From the NCBI RefSeq assembly GCF_000803065.1, contig NZ_JSXI01000006.1, positions 1 to 60,914 on the forward strand: 60,914 nucleotides of DNA, given 5' to 3'. This DNA is from Sphingomonas sp. ERG5. GTDB taxonomy: Bacteria; Pseudomonadota; Alphaproteobacteria; Sphingomonadales; Sphingomonadaceae. Within the stretch, counting starts at the first letter, position 1; each line of letters starts with the position of its first letter. Of this stretch, positions 51,965-60,913 are shown piece by piece. Under the pieces are notes generated by a model. That model was given only the letters and a program-made list of their open reading frames with translations. It was not told the DNA's origin and did no database searches. Position numbers and translations under genes: made by a program.

Positions 51965-54781
51965 TCAGAACATCTTGCGGATACTCAGCCGCACGGTGCG
52001 GCCGAGCGGGTCGAGATAATCGGGCTGGTAGCTGATCGGCGTCTCGCCATTCACGTCGGTGACGCGCTGGCGGCTGTCGAAGACATTGTCGAACGACAAG
52101 GTGATGCGCGTGCCGCGCAGCCAGGGATGTTTCTTGAGCAGATCGAGCCGCTGGCCGAGATCAGCGAACAGCCGCACGTTCAGCGTGGTCAGCGCCGAGA
52201 AGGCAAGCGGTTCGGGCGCGGCGGGCGTGCCGCCATTGACCCGCGTGCCGCTGCGGTAATTGCCCGATAGCCGCAGGCCCGCGCCATTGTTGCTATAGCC
52301 CGCCTGCACCTGCACCTCATGCCGCGACTGGCCGCCGCCGCTGCCGATCGCATCGCCGTTGAGCAGATCGAGGCTGGGCCCGCCATCGGCAACCAGCACC
52401 TTGTCGGTGAAGTGCCAGGTGTGGAAGACGCCGAATTGCAGCCGTCCGCCACCCCGGCCACCGCCGCGACCACCAAAGCCGCCGCCGCCACGCCCACCGC
52501 CGAAGCGTGGCCGGGCGCCATCGGGGGCGCCGCCATCGGAAGCAGCACCAGGCGCCGCTCCATCCGGCCTATCGCCCCCTGCCCCGTCGCGGCCAGGGCG
52601 ACCGCCGCGATCGCCGTCCTGCCCCGGCCGCCTCAGGCCCTCGAACGGATTGGGGCCAGTGCCGGCGCGAAACGCCTCGATCTCCTTCTGGACCTTAGAC
52701 TTGAGGCTCTTGGAGAAGTTGATCCCCCAGCGCAGTTCCGATCGCTCGCTGCGCGCGAAGTTGATCGGGCGCGTATCGACGCGGATCAGCGCTCCGGTCG
52801 CATCGCGCGTGAAGCGGCCGGGAAACGCCGCCTCGAGCGACGCGCTGGCCGAAGGAAAGGACGCGGTGGGATCGTCGACCCGACTCTTTACATAACTGGC
52901 GGTGAAGGTCAGGTCGGTCTTGCTGAACGGATTGAGCGTCAGTCCGAACTTGGTGACATGGCTGTTATCGGCGCGCAGGTCGGGATTGCCACCCGAGAGG
53001 ATCGTCACCGTCGTGGTCTGGCTCTTGAGATAATCGAACACCCGGACATTGGGGGTGAGGATCACCGGATTGGCGAGTTGCTGCGCGGTCGGCGCGCTGT
53101 CCTGGTCGGTGTGCGACACGATCAACCGCACCCCCTCGACCGGCGACCAGTTGGCGCCATAGCCGAAAGTGGTCAGCGTGCCGAAGTCCGACAGATGGTC
53201 CGCGGCAAAATTGACATTGGCGGAAAGCTTGCCGAGTGCGCTCAATACATCCTTCGATTTGTTGGCGATCGGCAGGTCGATATTGATCTGGCCATTGACC
53301 AGATCGCGCGACACCTGGCCGGGAGAGACGATGTCAGCGCGGTAGGTGCGGCTGGAAAAGTCGTTGCTCTGCGCGCCGACGCGGATGCTTGTCGCGACAG
53401 CGCCGGCCGGCAGCTTGAACAGGCTGCCGGTGAACAGGGCGTCGACGTCGAGATTGCTCGAGGTCGCATAAGCCCGGTTGGCGCGCCCGGGGCCGAACTC
53501 CGCCAGACCGAGCGGGCCGAACGGGTTGGCGGTCGGATCACCGGCATTCAGCCGCGCCTGGAACGCCGCGGTATCGACACCGGTATCGGTGATCGTCCTG
53601 TTCTCGCTGCGGTCATAGGTGCCGGTCAGCGACCATTGCCAGGTCGAGATCGCCCCGTTGAGCGTCGTTCCGAGATGCGCCGAGACCGTGGAGTTGCGCT
53701 GTTCGAGCGGCGAGAAGGCGTCGAGCGACCGGTTGAGCGTGACGTCGCGGGCAAAGGGAGAAAAGGGGTTGCCGGCGGCAAGGCCAAGCGAAACGCCGGG
53801 CAACCCGTTCGTGCTGATGCTGTCGCTCGTTTCGAGTTCGCCGTTCAAGGTGGCCGAGACATTGCCGAAGATGGTCCGGGCATAGACCATATTGGCGCTG
53901 AAATTGCTGCTCGACGGCAGCAAGGTGCGATAAGGACGCGGATCGCTGGCCGTCTGGCGATTGGCGGTGGCAAGGAAATCACCGAACGACGGAATGCCGG
54001 AAGCCGCGCCCGCGGGCACGCCGGCGACGGTCACTGGCGATCCGAATTGCGCGCTCAGTGCCGGATCGATCTCGCCGGTCGGATTAGCCAGGCTCCGCAC
54101 ACCCACGATATTGCCCTGGGTCGAGAATTGGCTTGGCTGCGGATTGATATCGCGTTCCGCCTCGGTCAGGGCCGAATTGCCCTGATACTTAAGATGCAGG
54201 TTGAAGCGTCCGCCGCGCCGGATGCTGAGCAGATCGGCATCGCCTTGCGCGGTGTTGCGCCCGCCGGCGGTCGGCACCCGGTCGGCCGCTTCGAGCGTGG
54301 TCGATTTGAAGCGACGGCGCAGCACCACGTTCACCACCTTCTGATCGGCGCGATAGCCATATTTCAGCGCGACCTCTTCGGGCAGGATCTCGACGCGTTG
54401 AATCGCCTCGGTCGGAATGTCGCGGATCTCGGTAAAACCCGAGATGCGCTTGCCGTCGAGCAGCACCACCGGCGCCCCGCCGCTGCCCCGCCCGCTCGCG
54501 GTCAGCGGTGCGAGTTCGTCAAGCAAGTCGGAGATCGAACTGACGCCATAGGAGCGGATCTCCGCTGCGCCGATCTGCTTTTCGGGCGGGATGTCGCCGA
54601 TCACCGACCCGGGCGGGTTGCGCGACCCGCGAACGACGATGTCGGGTTCATCTGACGATGCCGATGGATCGCTATCGCTGCCCGGCTCTTCTTGTGGCGG
54701 CCGCTGCGGCGCTTCCTGCGCAAAGGCCGGTACCGTCACGGTGGTGGACATCAGGAACAGGAAGAAACTCAAACGCCGCAT
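51965..54781 (-). CDS. TonB-dependent receptor with Gly/Arg-rich insert
   Basis: 938 residues. Signal peptide ending VPAFAQ. DIVVRGSRNPPGSVIGDIPP is the plug start, RVEILPEEVALKYGYRADQK the plug loop, and the last strand VRLSIRKMF ends in Phe. Residues about 710-783 are an unusual Gly/Asp/Arg-rich segment (for example GGRPGRDGAGGDRPDGAAPG, then GGGRGGGGFGGRGGGRGGGR) between barrel strands. ATG 54779-54781 with GGAG upstream. Ligand unknown. 5' region carries the CCTGTTAT cluster. Confidence 0.88.
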   Translation of the reverse strand: MRRLSFFLFLMSTTVTVPAFAQEAPQRPPQEEPGSDSDPSASSDEPDIVVRGSRNPPGSVIGDIPPEKQIGAAEIRSYGVSSISDLLDELAPLTASGRGSGGAPVVLLDGKRISGFTEIRDIPTEAIQRVEILPEEVALKYGYRADQKVVNVVLRRRFKSTTLEAADRVPTAGGRNTAQGDADLLSIRRGGRFNLHLKYQGNSALTEAERDINPQPSQFSTQGNIVGVRSLANPTGEIDPALSAQFGSPVTVAGVPAGAASGIPSFGDFLATANRQTASDPRPYRTLLPSSSNFSANMVYARTIFGNVSATLNGELETSDSISTNGLPGVSLGLAAGNPFSPFARDVTLNRSLDAFSPLEQRNSTVSAHLGTTLNGAISTWQWSLTGTYDRSENRTITDTGVDTAAFQARLNAGDPTANPFGPLGLAEFGPGRANRAYATSSNLDVDALFTGSLFKLPAGAVATSIRVGAQSNDFSSRTYRADIVSPGQVSRDLVNGQINIDLPIANKSKDVLSALGKLSANVNFAADHLSDFGTLTTFGYGANWSPVEGVRLIVSHTDQDSAPTAQQLANPVILTPNVRVFDYLKSQTTTVTILSGGNPDLRADNSHVTKFGLTLNPFSKTDLTFTASYVKSRVDDPTASFPSASASLEAAFPGRFTRDATGALIRVDTRPINFARSERSELRWGINFSKSLKSKVQKEIEAFRAGTGPNPFEGLRRPGQDGDRGGRPGRDGAGGDRPDGAAPGAASDGGAPDGARPRFGGGRGGGGFGGRGGGRGGGRLQFGVFHTWHFTDKVLVADGGPSLDLLNGDAIGSGGGQSRHEVQVQAGYSNNGAGLRLSGNYRSGTRVNGGTPAAPEPLAFSALTTLNVRLFADLGQRLDLLKKHPWLRGTRITLSFDNVFDSRQRVTDVNGETPISYQPDYLDPLGRTVRLSIRKMF

Positions 54782-54978
54782 GACCACTCCAGTCATTCTC
54801 TTCCCCACTGCACCTAGAGAGTAATTGTCTCAAGAGTGTGCCAGCTATCTGTTGCACCCGGGGGAAACATGTCGGGCAGCAGGGGCATTTCGCCATGAAC
54901 CATGCAGGAGGCCCCCGACGAAAGGCGAAGCGCCGATGCTCGATCGGCGAGTCGATAGCGCGGGGATGGCGATCATCG

Positions 54979-55156
54979 TCACCTGTTATGCCTGTTATTT
55001 CGGCCGGATTTTTTTGGCCCTGTTAAGTTGGATTTCCGATCAGTTTTTCTTCTTATTTTCCAAATATTTGTGCCTGACCCACCTGTTATCGAATAACAGG
55101 TGGCATAAACAGGTGAAATAACCGCCGAAACGACCTGTTTCCGACCGGAACAGATG
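54979..55156. promoter_or_regulatory. Cluster of CCTGTTAT motifs with a perfect palindrome
   Basis: Motif copies: CACCTGTTATG (54980), GCCTGTTATTT (54990), CCCTGTTAAG (55018), CCACCTGTTAT-CGA-ATAACAGGTGG (55079-55103, perfect 11-bp arms), AACAGGTGAAAT (55108), GACCTGTTTCC (55131), GGAACAGATG (55147). About 200-375 bp upstream of the TonB receptor start on the same side. Looks like multiple binding sites for one regulator. Confidence 0.6.
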
Positions 55157-55294
55157 GCGGTCATCCCGTGATGATTGTGCAGAGCTGAGAAAGAGCGGGG
55201 CGGAACGCGGGTCAGCGCTCCGTCCGGCTCCACCTTGTCATGGCGCGGATCGGGGTTGAATCGCGAGCTGGATGCCCTTCCATTCGAAGCTCGT

Positions 55295-55312
55295 CCCGGG
55301 CGCTTGCCCGGG
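55295..55312. terminator. GC-rich hairpin after the aminotransferase gene
   Basis: CCCGGGC-GCTT-GCCCGGG, perfect 7-bp stem, 28 bp beyond the stop of the minus-strand gene. No T-run; terminator or palindromic repeat. Confidence 0.4.
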
Positions 55313-55340
55313 CAGGCGGTCGGCTCGAACCACTGTTTCC

Positions 55341-56441
55341 CTAATCGCGCAACGCGGCCGAGATGGCTTGCAGCCCGCCTTCCAGTTCATCGGCGGTCGG
55401 CCAGCCATAGCCGAGACGGAAAAAGGTGTCGGGCAGTTCGAACCAATGGCCCGGGCCGACATAACAGCCATGCTGTTCAAGCAAGCGCTTGTAGAAGGCG
55501 TCAGTGCCGCCGCGCGGTTCGCCGCGCATGCGCGGGAAGCAGACCACGCCGCCCGCGGGCGCGACCCAGTCGAGCAATTCCTCGCCCGCCATCCATTCGG
55601 TGACGCGATCGCGGCGGCGGCGCATTTCGGCGAGCGTCGGGGTGAGGAGTTCGTCGCGACGGGAGAGGATCTGTTCACCGACCCATTCGTCGATCACGCT
55701 GCCGCAAATGCTGATCTGCTCCTTCGCCGCGAGAAAGCGTTCCTGCAGGCCGGTGTCACGAGTGATGATCCAGCCGATGCGGATGCCGGGCACGCCATAA
55801 GCCTTGGACAGCGAGGCGACGCTGATCACATGATCGCCAAGCGACGCGGCGAGCGGCAACGGCCCGTCGAAGGACAAGTCGCGATAAGTTTCGTCGACCA
55901 GCAGGTAACACCCCGTCGCCCGGGCGATCGCGACAAGGTCGCCAAGTTCGACCGCGCTGAGCATCGTGCCGGTCGGATTGTGCGGACAGGTGACGCTGAT
56001 GATCCGCGTCTTCGGCGTGACCGCCGCGGCGATCGCCCGGGGGTCGATACGGAAGCCGCTGGCGAAATCGAGCTCGACATGCGTGACGGCGCAACCGATC
56101 GCGCGCGGCGTTTCGAGATTGGTCGCATAATTGGGCCGCACCACGACGAGATGATCATCGGGTCCGAGCAATGCCGTGGCGATGATGAACAAGGCGCCAG
56201 CCGCACCGACCGTGACCAGCACATCATCGGCGGCGACCCCGCCGCTCGTCTCGGCGATCAGACGGCGAAGTCCGCCCCCGCCGCGATGCTCGCCATAGAG
56301 CAGGGTCAGGTCGGGAATGGTGAGGCCAAGCCCGGCGATGCTGCGGTCGGCGACCGAACTTTCCGACAGATTATAGCGGATCCGGCCATAGCCATATTCT
56401 TCGGGCGATTCGACTTCGATCGGCATCCGGACGTAGCGCAT
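55341..56441 (-). CDS. Class I/II PLP-dependent aminotransferase
   Basis: 366 residues. PLP lysine in SLSKAYGVPGIRIGW; VRPNYATNLETPRAIG and CPHNPTGTMLS belong to the fold-type I family; the N-terminus has RYNLSESSVADRSIAGLG. Substrate unknown; because the arginine-catabolic genes lie just upstream, an amino-acid substrate from that pathway is plausible (inference). ATG 56439-56441 with GAGAGG upstream; the upstream in-frame extension lacks support. Confidence 0.85.
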   Translation of the reverse strand: MRYVRMPIEVESPEEYGYGRIRYNLSESSVADRSIAGLGLTIPDLTLLYGEHRGGGGLRRLIAETSGGVAADDVLVTVGAAGALFIIATALLGPDDHLVVVRPNYATNLETPRAIGCAVTHVELDFASGFRIDPRAIAAAVTPKTRIISVTCPHNPTGTMLSAVELGDLVAIARATGCYLLVDETYRDLSFDGPLPLAASLGDHVISVASLSKAYGVPGIRIGWIITRDTGLQERFLAAKEQISICGSVIDEWVGEQILSRRDELLTPTLAEMRRRRDRVTEWMAGEELLDWVAPAGGVVCFPRMRGEPRGGTDAFYKRLLEQHGCYVGPGHWFELPDTFFRLGYGWPTADELEGGLQAISAALRD

Positions 56442-56721
56442 CGATATTCCTCTCTCTGGCGGCCAGGCGACCGATGGTTGGGTGGGCATCTTGCGCCCCG
56501 CGCGATTCTCCCATCGTGCGATACCCTCGCCAAGCTGTCACGGCATCGATTTCCGTTCAGGCGTCGCAGTGCAACGCCATCGTCCCGGGGAAGGTCGGCA
56601 GCACCGCGTTACGGCCGCAACCGTCTTGACGCGCCATGCGTCGGCGGTGTGCATTCACGCCCCCCGCAGAGGATGCGAAGGATGGCACCGGATCGACCTA
56701 AATCGAAAAGGACTCCAAGCG

Positions 56722-58140
56722 TCAGTCGCGCACGCCCTTCAGATCACCGCGTTGATCGACCACCGTGTCGGCTTCGAAGCTGGCCACCGGATAGGCACAA
56801 TAGTCGGCCGCATAATAGGCGCTGGGGCGATGATTGCCCGAAGCGCCCAATCCGCCGAACGGCATCGACCCGGCGGCGCCGGTGGTCGGCCGATTGCGAT
56901 TGACCACGCCCGCGCGGATACGGTGCAGGAATGTTTCCCATAAGGCATCGTCATCGGTGATCAGCCCGGCGGACAGGCCGAAGCGCGTCGCATTGGCCGC
57001 CTCGATCGCGGCGTCGAAATCGGCGACGCGGATAATTTGGAGTACCGGACCGAACATTTCCTCATCGGGCGCGTCCACCCCGGTAACCTCAAGGATGACA
57101 GGCGTGAGGAAAGCGGTGGGACGGCCCGCCACGGTCTCAAGCCTGCGGATGATTTGCGCGCCGCGCCGCACGAGTTCGGCGACCTGCTCGGAAACGCGCG
57201 TGGCGGCGGCAGGCGAGATCAACGGCCCCATGAACGGCGCGGGATCGTCATTCCACGCGCCGATCACCAGCCGGTCGGCCAAAGCTGCCACGGCAGCGAC
57301 GATCGCATCGCCAGCGGCACCCCGCGGCACGATCAGGCGGCGCGCACAGGAGCAGCGCTGGCCCGTGGTGATGAAGGCCGAGGCGATGACGATCGAAGCG
57401 ATCGCGTCGGGCTCACCGTCCCAGGCGATCAGCGGGTTGTTACCGCCCAGCTCAAGCGCGAGGATCACTTTCGGCCGATCGGCGAAAATGCGTGCGAAAT
57501 GCGCACCCGCCCCGGCCGAGCCCGTAAAGAGCAGCCCGTCGATATCCTGATCGAGCAGCGCCGCGCCGGTGTCGCGCCCGCCCTGCAGGACAGTGAAGAC
57601 GCCGTCGGGCACACCCGCCTCGCGCATTGCTTCCCCAACCAGTTCACCGGTCAGCGGGGTTTCCTCGGACGGCTTGAACACCACGGTGTTGCCGGCGAGC
57701 AAGGCGGGAACGATATGCCCATTGGGCAGATGGCCGGGGAAATTATACGGCCCGAGCACCGCCATCACCCCGTGCGGGCGATGGCGCAGCACGGCACGGC
57801 CGAACGGCGCGGCCTGTTCGCGCGTGCCGGTGCGTTCGGCATGAGCAGCGATCGACAAATCGACCTTGCCGATCATCGACGCGATTTCGGTACGCGTTTC
57901 CCACAGAGCCTTGCCGGTCTCACGCGAAATCGCCGTCGCGATGGTTTCGGCATTGGCCTTGAGCGCATCCTGGTAGCGACGAACCACCGCGATCCGATCC
58001 TCGATGCCGGTCGCCGACCAGCGCGCCAGGGCATTGCGGGCAGCGGCCACGGCATCGGCGCATGCCTGCGCGGATGCCGCCGGGCCGGACCAGACCAGCT
58101 CACCGCTGGCCGGGTCACGCGATTCGAACGTCGTCGTCAT
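56722..58140 (-). CDS. astD: N-succinylglutamate 5-semialdehyde dehydrogenase
   Basis: 472 residues. ALDH fold with NAD site, catalytic Glu in ALELGGNNPLIA and catalytic Cys in TTGQRCSCARR. The NRPTTGAAGSMPFGGLGASG block and YYAADYCAYPVASFEAD are characteristic of AstD. It oxidises succinylglutamate semialdehyde in the arginine succinyltransferase pathway. Starts 1 base after the stop of the astC-type gene, so they are one operon. Confidence 0.92.
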   Translation of the reverse strand: MTTTFESRDPASGELVWSGPAASAQACADAVAAARNALARWSATGIEDRIAVVRRYQDALKANAETIATAISRETGKALWETRTEIASMIGKVDLSIAAHAERTGTREQAAPFGRAVLRHRPHGVMAVLGPYNFPGHLPNGHIVPALLAGNTVVFKPSEETPLTGELVGEAMREAGVPDGVFTVLQGGRDTGAALLDQDIDGLLFTGSAGAGAHFARIFADRPKVILALELGGNNPLIAWDGEPDAIASIVIASAFITTGQRCSCARRLIVPRGAAGDAIVAAVAALADRLVIGAWNDDPAPFMGPLISPAAATRVSEQVAELVRRGAQIIRRLETVAGRPTAFLTPVILEVTGVDAPDEEMFGPVLQIIRVADFDAAIEAANATRFGLSAGLITDDDALWETFLHRIRAGVVNRNRPTTGAAGSMPFGGLGASGNHRPSAYYAADYCAYPVASFEADTVVDQRGDLKGVRD

Positions 58141-58141
58141 A

Positions 58142-59329
58142 TCAGGCCGCCATCATCCCGAGCATTGCGTTGCAGGTTTCGTCCAGTCGCTCGAGTGCGA
58201 TATCGGCTTCGTCATGCGATATCGTAAGGGGTGGCAGCAGCCGGACGCAATTTTCTCCGCCGGCCGCGACAAGCAGATGCCGTTCGCGCGCCGCGGCCAT
58301 GAAGGCGCGGTTCTCGACCGCCAGCTTCACGCCGATCAGCAAGCCCTTGCCGCGAACATCGAGAATCGTCTCGGGATAGCGCGCCTGCAAGCGGGCGAGG
58401 CCATCGCGCAAATGCGTACTGACCGCGCGGACATGGGCAAGCATTGCCGGTGCCGCGATTTCGTCGAACGCCGCGATTCCCACCGCCATGGCGAGCGGAT
58501 TGCCGCCAAAGGTCGATCCGTGCGTGCCCGGCACCATGCCGCTCGCGGCACGACGGGTGGCGAGGCACGCGCCGACCGGAAAGCCGCCGCCCAATGCCTT
58601 GGCGACGGCCATGATGTCCGGCGCGACATCGTCATGCCATTGATGCGCGAAGAGCCGCCCGGTCCGCCCCATGCCCGACTGGACTTCGTCATGGATCAGC
58701 AGCGCGCCGACGGCATCGCACGCCTGGCGCAGCTGGCGCAGCAATGCTTCGGACATCGCACGCGCGCCGCCTTCGCCTTGCACCGGTTCGATGATCACCG
58801 CCGCCGTGGTCGGCGCGGCAATCGCATCGGCAATTGCGGCCCAGTCATCGGTGGTGAGCTGGAGATAGCCGGGCAGCGCCGGACCGAAGCCGTCGAGATA
58901 AGCGGCATTACCCGACGCATTGATCGCGCCATAAGTGCGGCCGTGGAACGAGCCCTTAAAGCCGATCACCACATCGCGTTCCGGGTTGCCGCGCGCCGCA
59001 TGATAGCGCCGCGCCATCTTCAGCGCGCATTCGATCGCTTCGGAGCCCGAATTGGCGAAGAAGGCGAGATCGGCGAAGGTCGCGACCGTGAGCCGCTCGG
59101 CCAGCGCTTCCTGGCCGGGAATCGCGAACATGTTGGAGATGTGCCACAACCGATCGGCCTGCTCCTTCAGCGCCGCGACCAGGACCGGATTGCAATGGCC
59201 AAGTCCGGTGGTGGCGATGCCGCCGACGCAATCGAGCCAGGCATTGCCGCCATCGTCGTGGAGCCAGCTTCCCTCGCCACGCACGAAGATGGGTGCGGCA
59301 CGGTTGTAAACGTTGAGCAAGCTGGACAT
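58142..59329 (-). CDS. astC: Acetylornithine/succinylornithine aminotransferase
   Basis: 395 residues. PLP Lys in VAKALGGGFPVGA; FFANSGSEAIECALKMARRY, GFKGSFHGRTYGA, EPVQGEGGARAMS and HDEVQSGMGRTGRLFAHQ are the AstC/ArgD-type pattern. It transfers the amino group of succinylornithine (and acetylornithine). Pair with astD: arginine/ornithine catabolism. astA and astB are not in the window. First gene of the operon. Confidence 0.88.
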   Translation of the reverse strand: MSSLLNVYNRAAPIFVRGEGSWLHDDGGNAWLDCVGGIATTGLGHCNPVLVAALKEQADRLWHISNMFAIPGQEALAERLTVATFADLAFFANSGSEAIECALKMARRYHAARGNPERDVVIGFKGSFHGRTYGAINASGNAAYLDGFGPALPGYLQLTTDDWAAIADAIAAPTTAAVIIEPVQGEGGARAMSEALLRQLRQACDAVGALLIHDEVQSGMGRTGRLFAHQWHDDVAPDIMAVAKALGGGFPVGACLATRRAASGMVPGTHGSTFGGNPLAMAVGIAAFDEIAAPAMLAHVRAVSTHLRDGLARLQARYPETILDVRGKGLLIGVKLAVENRAFMAAARERHLLVAAGGENCVRLLPPLTISHDEADIALERLDETCNAMLGMMAA

Positions 59330-59754
59330 CGACGCTCCCTTTCGGATTCATGACGAAATAGTATGAAGTCGTGAGGAGCGATCGTACGGGAAGAGCATTT
59401 GAGCAAACGAGTTAGTCGCAATTGCTCATGCCGAAACGGAATAAGGGGGACAGTGCGAGCGCCGGCCGCGATGCTGACCCTGATCACGGCCGGAATACCC
59501 TGGCGGCGGTTCCGGCCTCGCCCGGGCGGGCATAGGCCGCATCATCGTGGCGGCACACCGGGCAGGATCGCTTTGCCGTCGCAATCAGGTCATGCCCCTT
59601 GTTCCAAATTATTATCTGGAATGAGGTGCTGTTTGCATCTTTCACCCGGAACCGTCATGGCCCCGGAACCGTCAGGGCCCCGAAACCGCCATGGCCAATA
59701 TGCGCCTGGCAACAGGATCCACGACTCCTCCGCACCGTGACATGCGAGAATGGA
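59330..59754. promoter_or_regulatory. Divergent region between astC and LysR gene with repeats and palindrome
   Basis: 425 bp. TTCCAAAT-TATT-ATCTGGAA (59602-59621) is a LysR-type palindrome with one mismatch. Three tandem 17-bp repeats of CGGAACCGTCATGGCCC type occupy 59647-59697. The LysR protein downstream may bind here to control itself and the ast genes (inference). Confidence 0.6.
59647..59697 (+). repeat. Three tandem 17-bp repeats
   Basis: CGGAACCGTCATGGCCC, CGGAACCGTCAGGGCCC, CGAAACCGCCATGGCCA, directly consecutive. 57 bp before the LysR start. Confidence 0.75.
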
Positions 59755-60657
59755 ATGAACGACCGCAGCCGCCGCCTGCTTCCGCCAATGGGCGCACTGC
59801 ACAGTTTCGTGATCGCGGCGCGACATGAGAGCTTCTCGCGCGCGGCGGACGAGATCGGCCTGACGCAAAGTGCGATCAGCCGCCAGATCGCGACGCTGGA
59901 GGATTGGCTGCAAGTCACGCTGTTCACGCGGACCGGACGTCGCGTCGCGCTGAGCAATGAAGGACGCGCGTATCTGGATGCGGTCGCACCGGCGTTGGCG
60001 GCGATCCGCGTGGCCACGTCGCGCGTCATTGCGCGACCCGACGACAATGCGCTGAGCATCGCCACCCTGCCCGGTTTCGGCATGCGCTGGCTCGCGCCCC
60101 GGCTGGGCGGCCTGACCCGCGAAGTGCCCGAACTGGTGATCAATGTCGCCGCGCGGGTGCATGAATTCGATCTCGAGGCCGAGGGCTTCGATGCGATGAT
60201 CCATTTCGGCGCGCCCGACTGGCACGGCATGGAACATGACCTGTTGTTCCGCGAGGAATCGATCGTCGTCCTTGCGCCTGCCCTGCTGGCCGACGCGCGC
60301 GCGACCAGACCGACCGACCTGCTGAAACTGCCCCTGCTGTCGCAAGCCGTCAGGCGCGGGGCGTGGCGGCAATGGTTCGACGCGGCGGGGCTCGACGCCG
60401 CAGTGCCGGGCGACGGCCCGGTGTTCGAGCATTTCCTGATGATTGCGCAAGCCGCCGCCGGTGGCGCGGGCGCTGCGCTGCTGCCGCGCTTCATGGTCGA
60501 GCCGGAGCTTGAATCCGGCGCGCTTGTCGCCCCGTTCGATCGGGCGCTGGAAGGCGAAGGCGCCTATTATCTGGTCTACCCCGCCGACCGGCTCAAGCGC
60601 CCGATCTTTGCCCGGTTTCGCGCCTGGATCGTGGCCGAGGCCGCCGCGGCGACCTGA
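59755..60657 (+). CDS. LysR-family regulator (GcvA-like)
   Basis: 300 residues. N-terminal helix-turn-helix: HSFVIAARHESFSRAADEIG, LTQSAISRQIATLEDWLQVT. The C-terminal substrate-binding domain (residues about 90-290) has no assigned ligand. Start ATG 59755; the longer open frame starting in the tandem repeats is rejected because the LysR fold begins after it. Divergent from the ast operon, so a likely regulator of it. Confidence 0.88.
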   Translation: MNDRSRRLLPPMGALHSFVIAARHESFSRAADEIGLTQSAISRQIATLEDWLQVTLFTRTGRRVALSNEGRAYLDAVAPALAAIRVATSRVIARPDDNALSIATLPGFGMRWLAPRLGGLTREVPELVINVAARVHEFDLEAEGFDAMIHFGAPDWHGMEHDLLFREESIVVLAPALLADARATRPTDLLKLPLLSQAVRRGAWRQWFDAAGLDAAVPGDGPVFEHFLMIAQAAAGGAGAALLPRFMVEPELESGALVAPFDRALEGEGAYYLVYPADRLKRPIFARFRAWIVAEAAAAT

Positions 60658-60766
60658 CGCCGGAGATGCCCGGGCGATTCATCGAACCAGGTGCCGCGCG
60701 CAATTCTGTACCTCGCGGATTGCCGGTCGAGTCGTCAGCCCCGGGGCGAACGCGTCCCCACCTTGC

Positions 60767-60913
60767 TCAGGAAGCATGAAGACTGGGCGACGCGGACCCA
60801 TCATTGGGCGGCTGCGTCATGTTGCTCATGGTGTCGCTCATGCTGCCGAGCGTTTCGAGCCGAGGCGTCGTCCAGCGCAGCTTTGGCAGTGTCGGGGCGT
60901 CAGGGGTATTGGG
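60767..60913 (-). CDS. C-terminal part of a RiPP (lasso-type) precursor peptide, cut by the window edge
   Basis: The last 48 codons plus stop lie in the window. The leader carries W-T-T-P-R-L-E-T-L-G-S-M-S-D-T, matching the P-x-L-x-x-L-G-x4-T pattern of lasso-peptide leaders (known biology of lasso precursors; the fit is by eye). The core then reads MSNMTQPPNDGSASPSLHAS with Asp and Gly positions suitable for a macrolactam. The rest of the precursor and any biosynthetic genes lie beyond the right edge. Confidence is limited because only the end is visible. Confidence 0.5.
   Translation of the reverse strand, partial: PNTPDAPTLPKLRWTTPRLETLGSMSDTMSNMTQPPNDGSASPSLHAS

Larger units (their letters stand above)
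54782..55340. other. Intergenic region between aminotransferase and TonB receptor
   Basis: 559 bp without a supported gene. It holds the CCTGTTAT motif cluster (listed separately) and a hairpin at 55295-55312 near the aminotransferase end. A 98-codon open frame in it is Cys-rich, crosses the motif cluster and is judged spurious. Confidence 0.45.

Noticed and set aside
52319..54655. 778-residue plus-strand frame
   Set aside because: Antisense to the TonB receptor; Arg/Ala/Gly shadow with no motif.
54825..55121. 98-codon plus-strand frame across the CCTGTTAT cluster
   Set aside because: Cys/Arg-rich start, poor codons and overlap with the motif cluster; no ribosome binding site.
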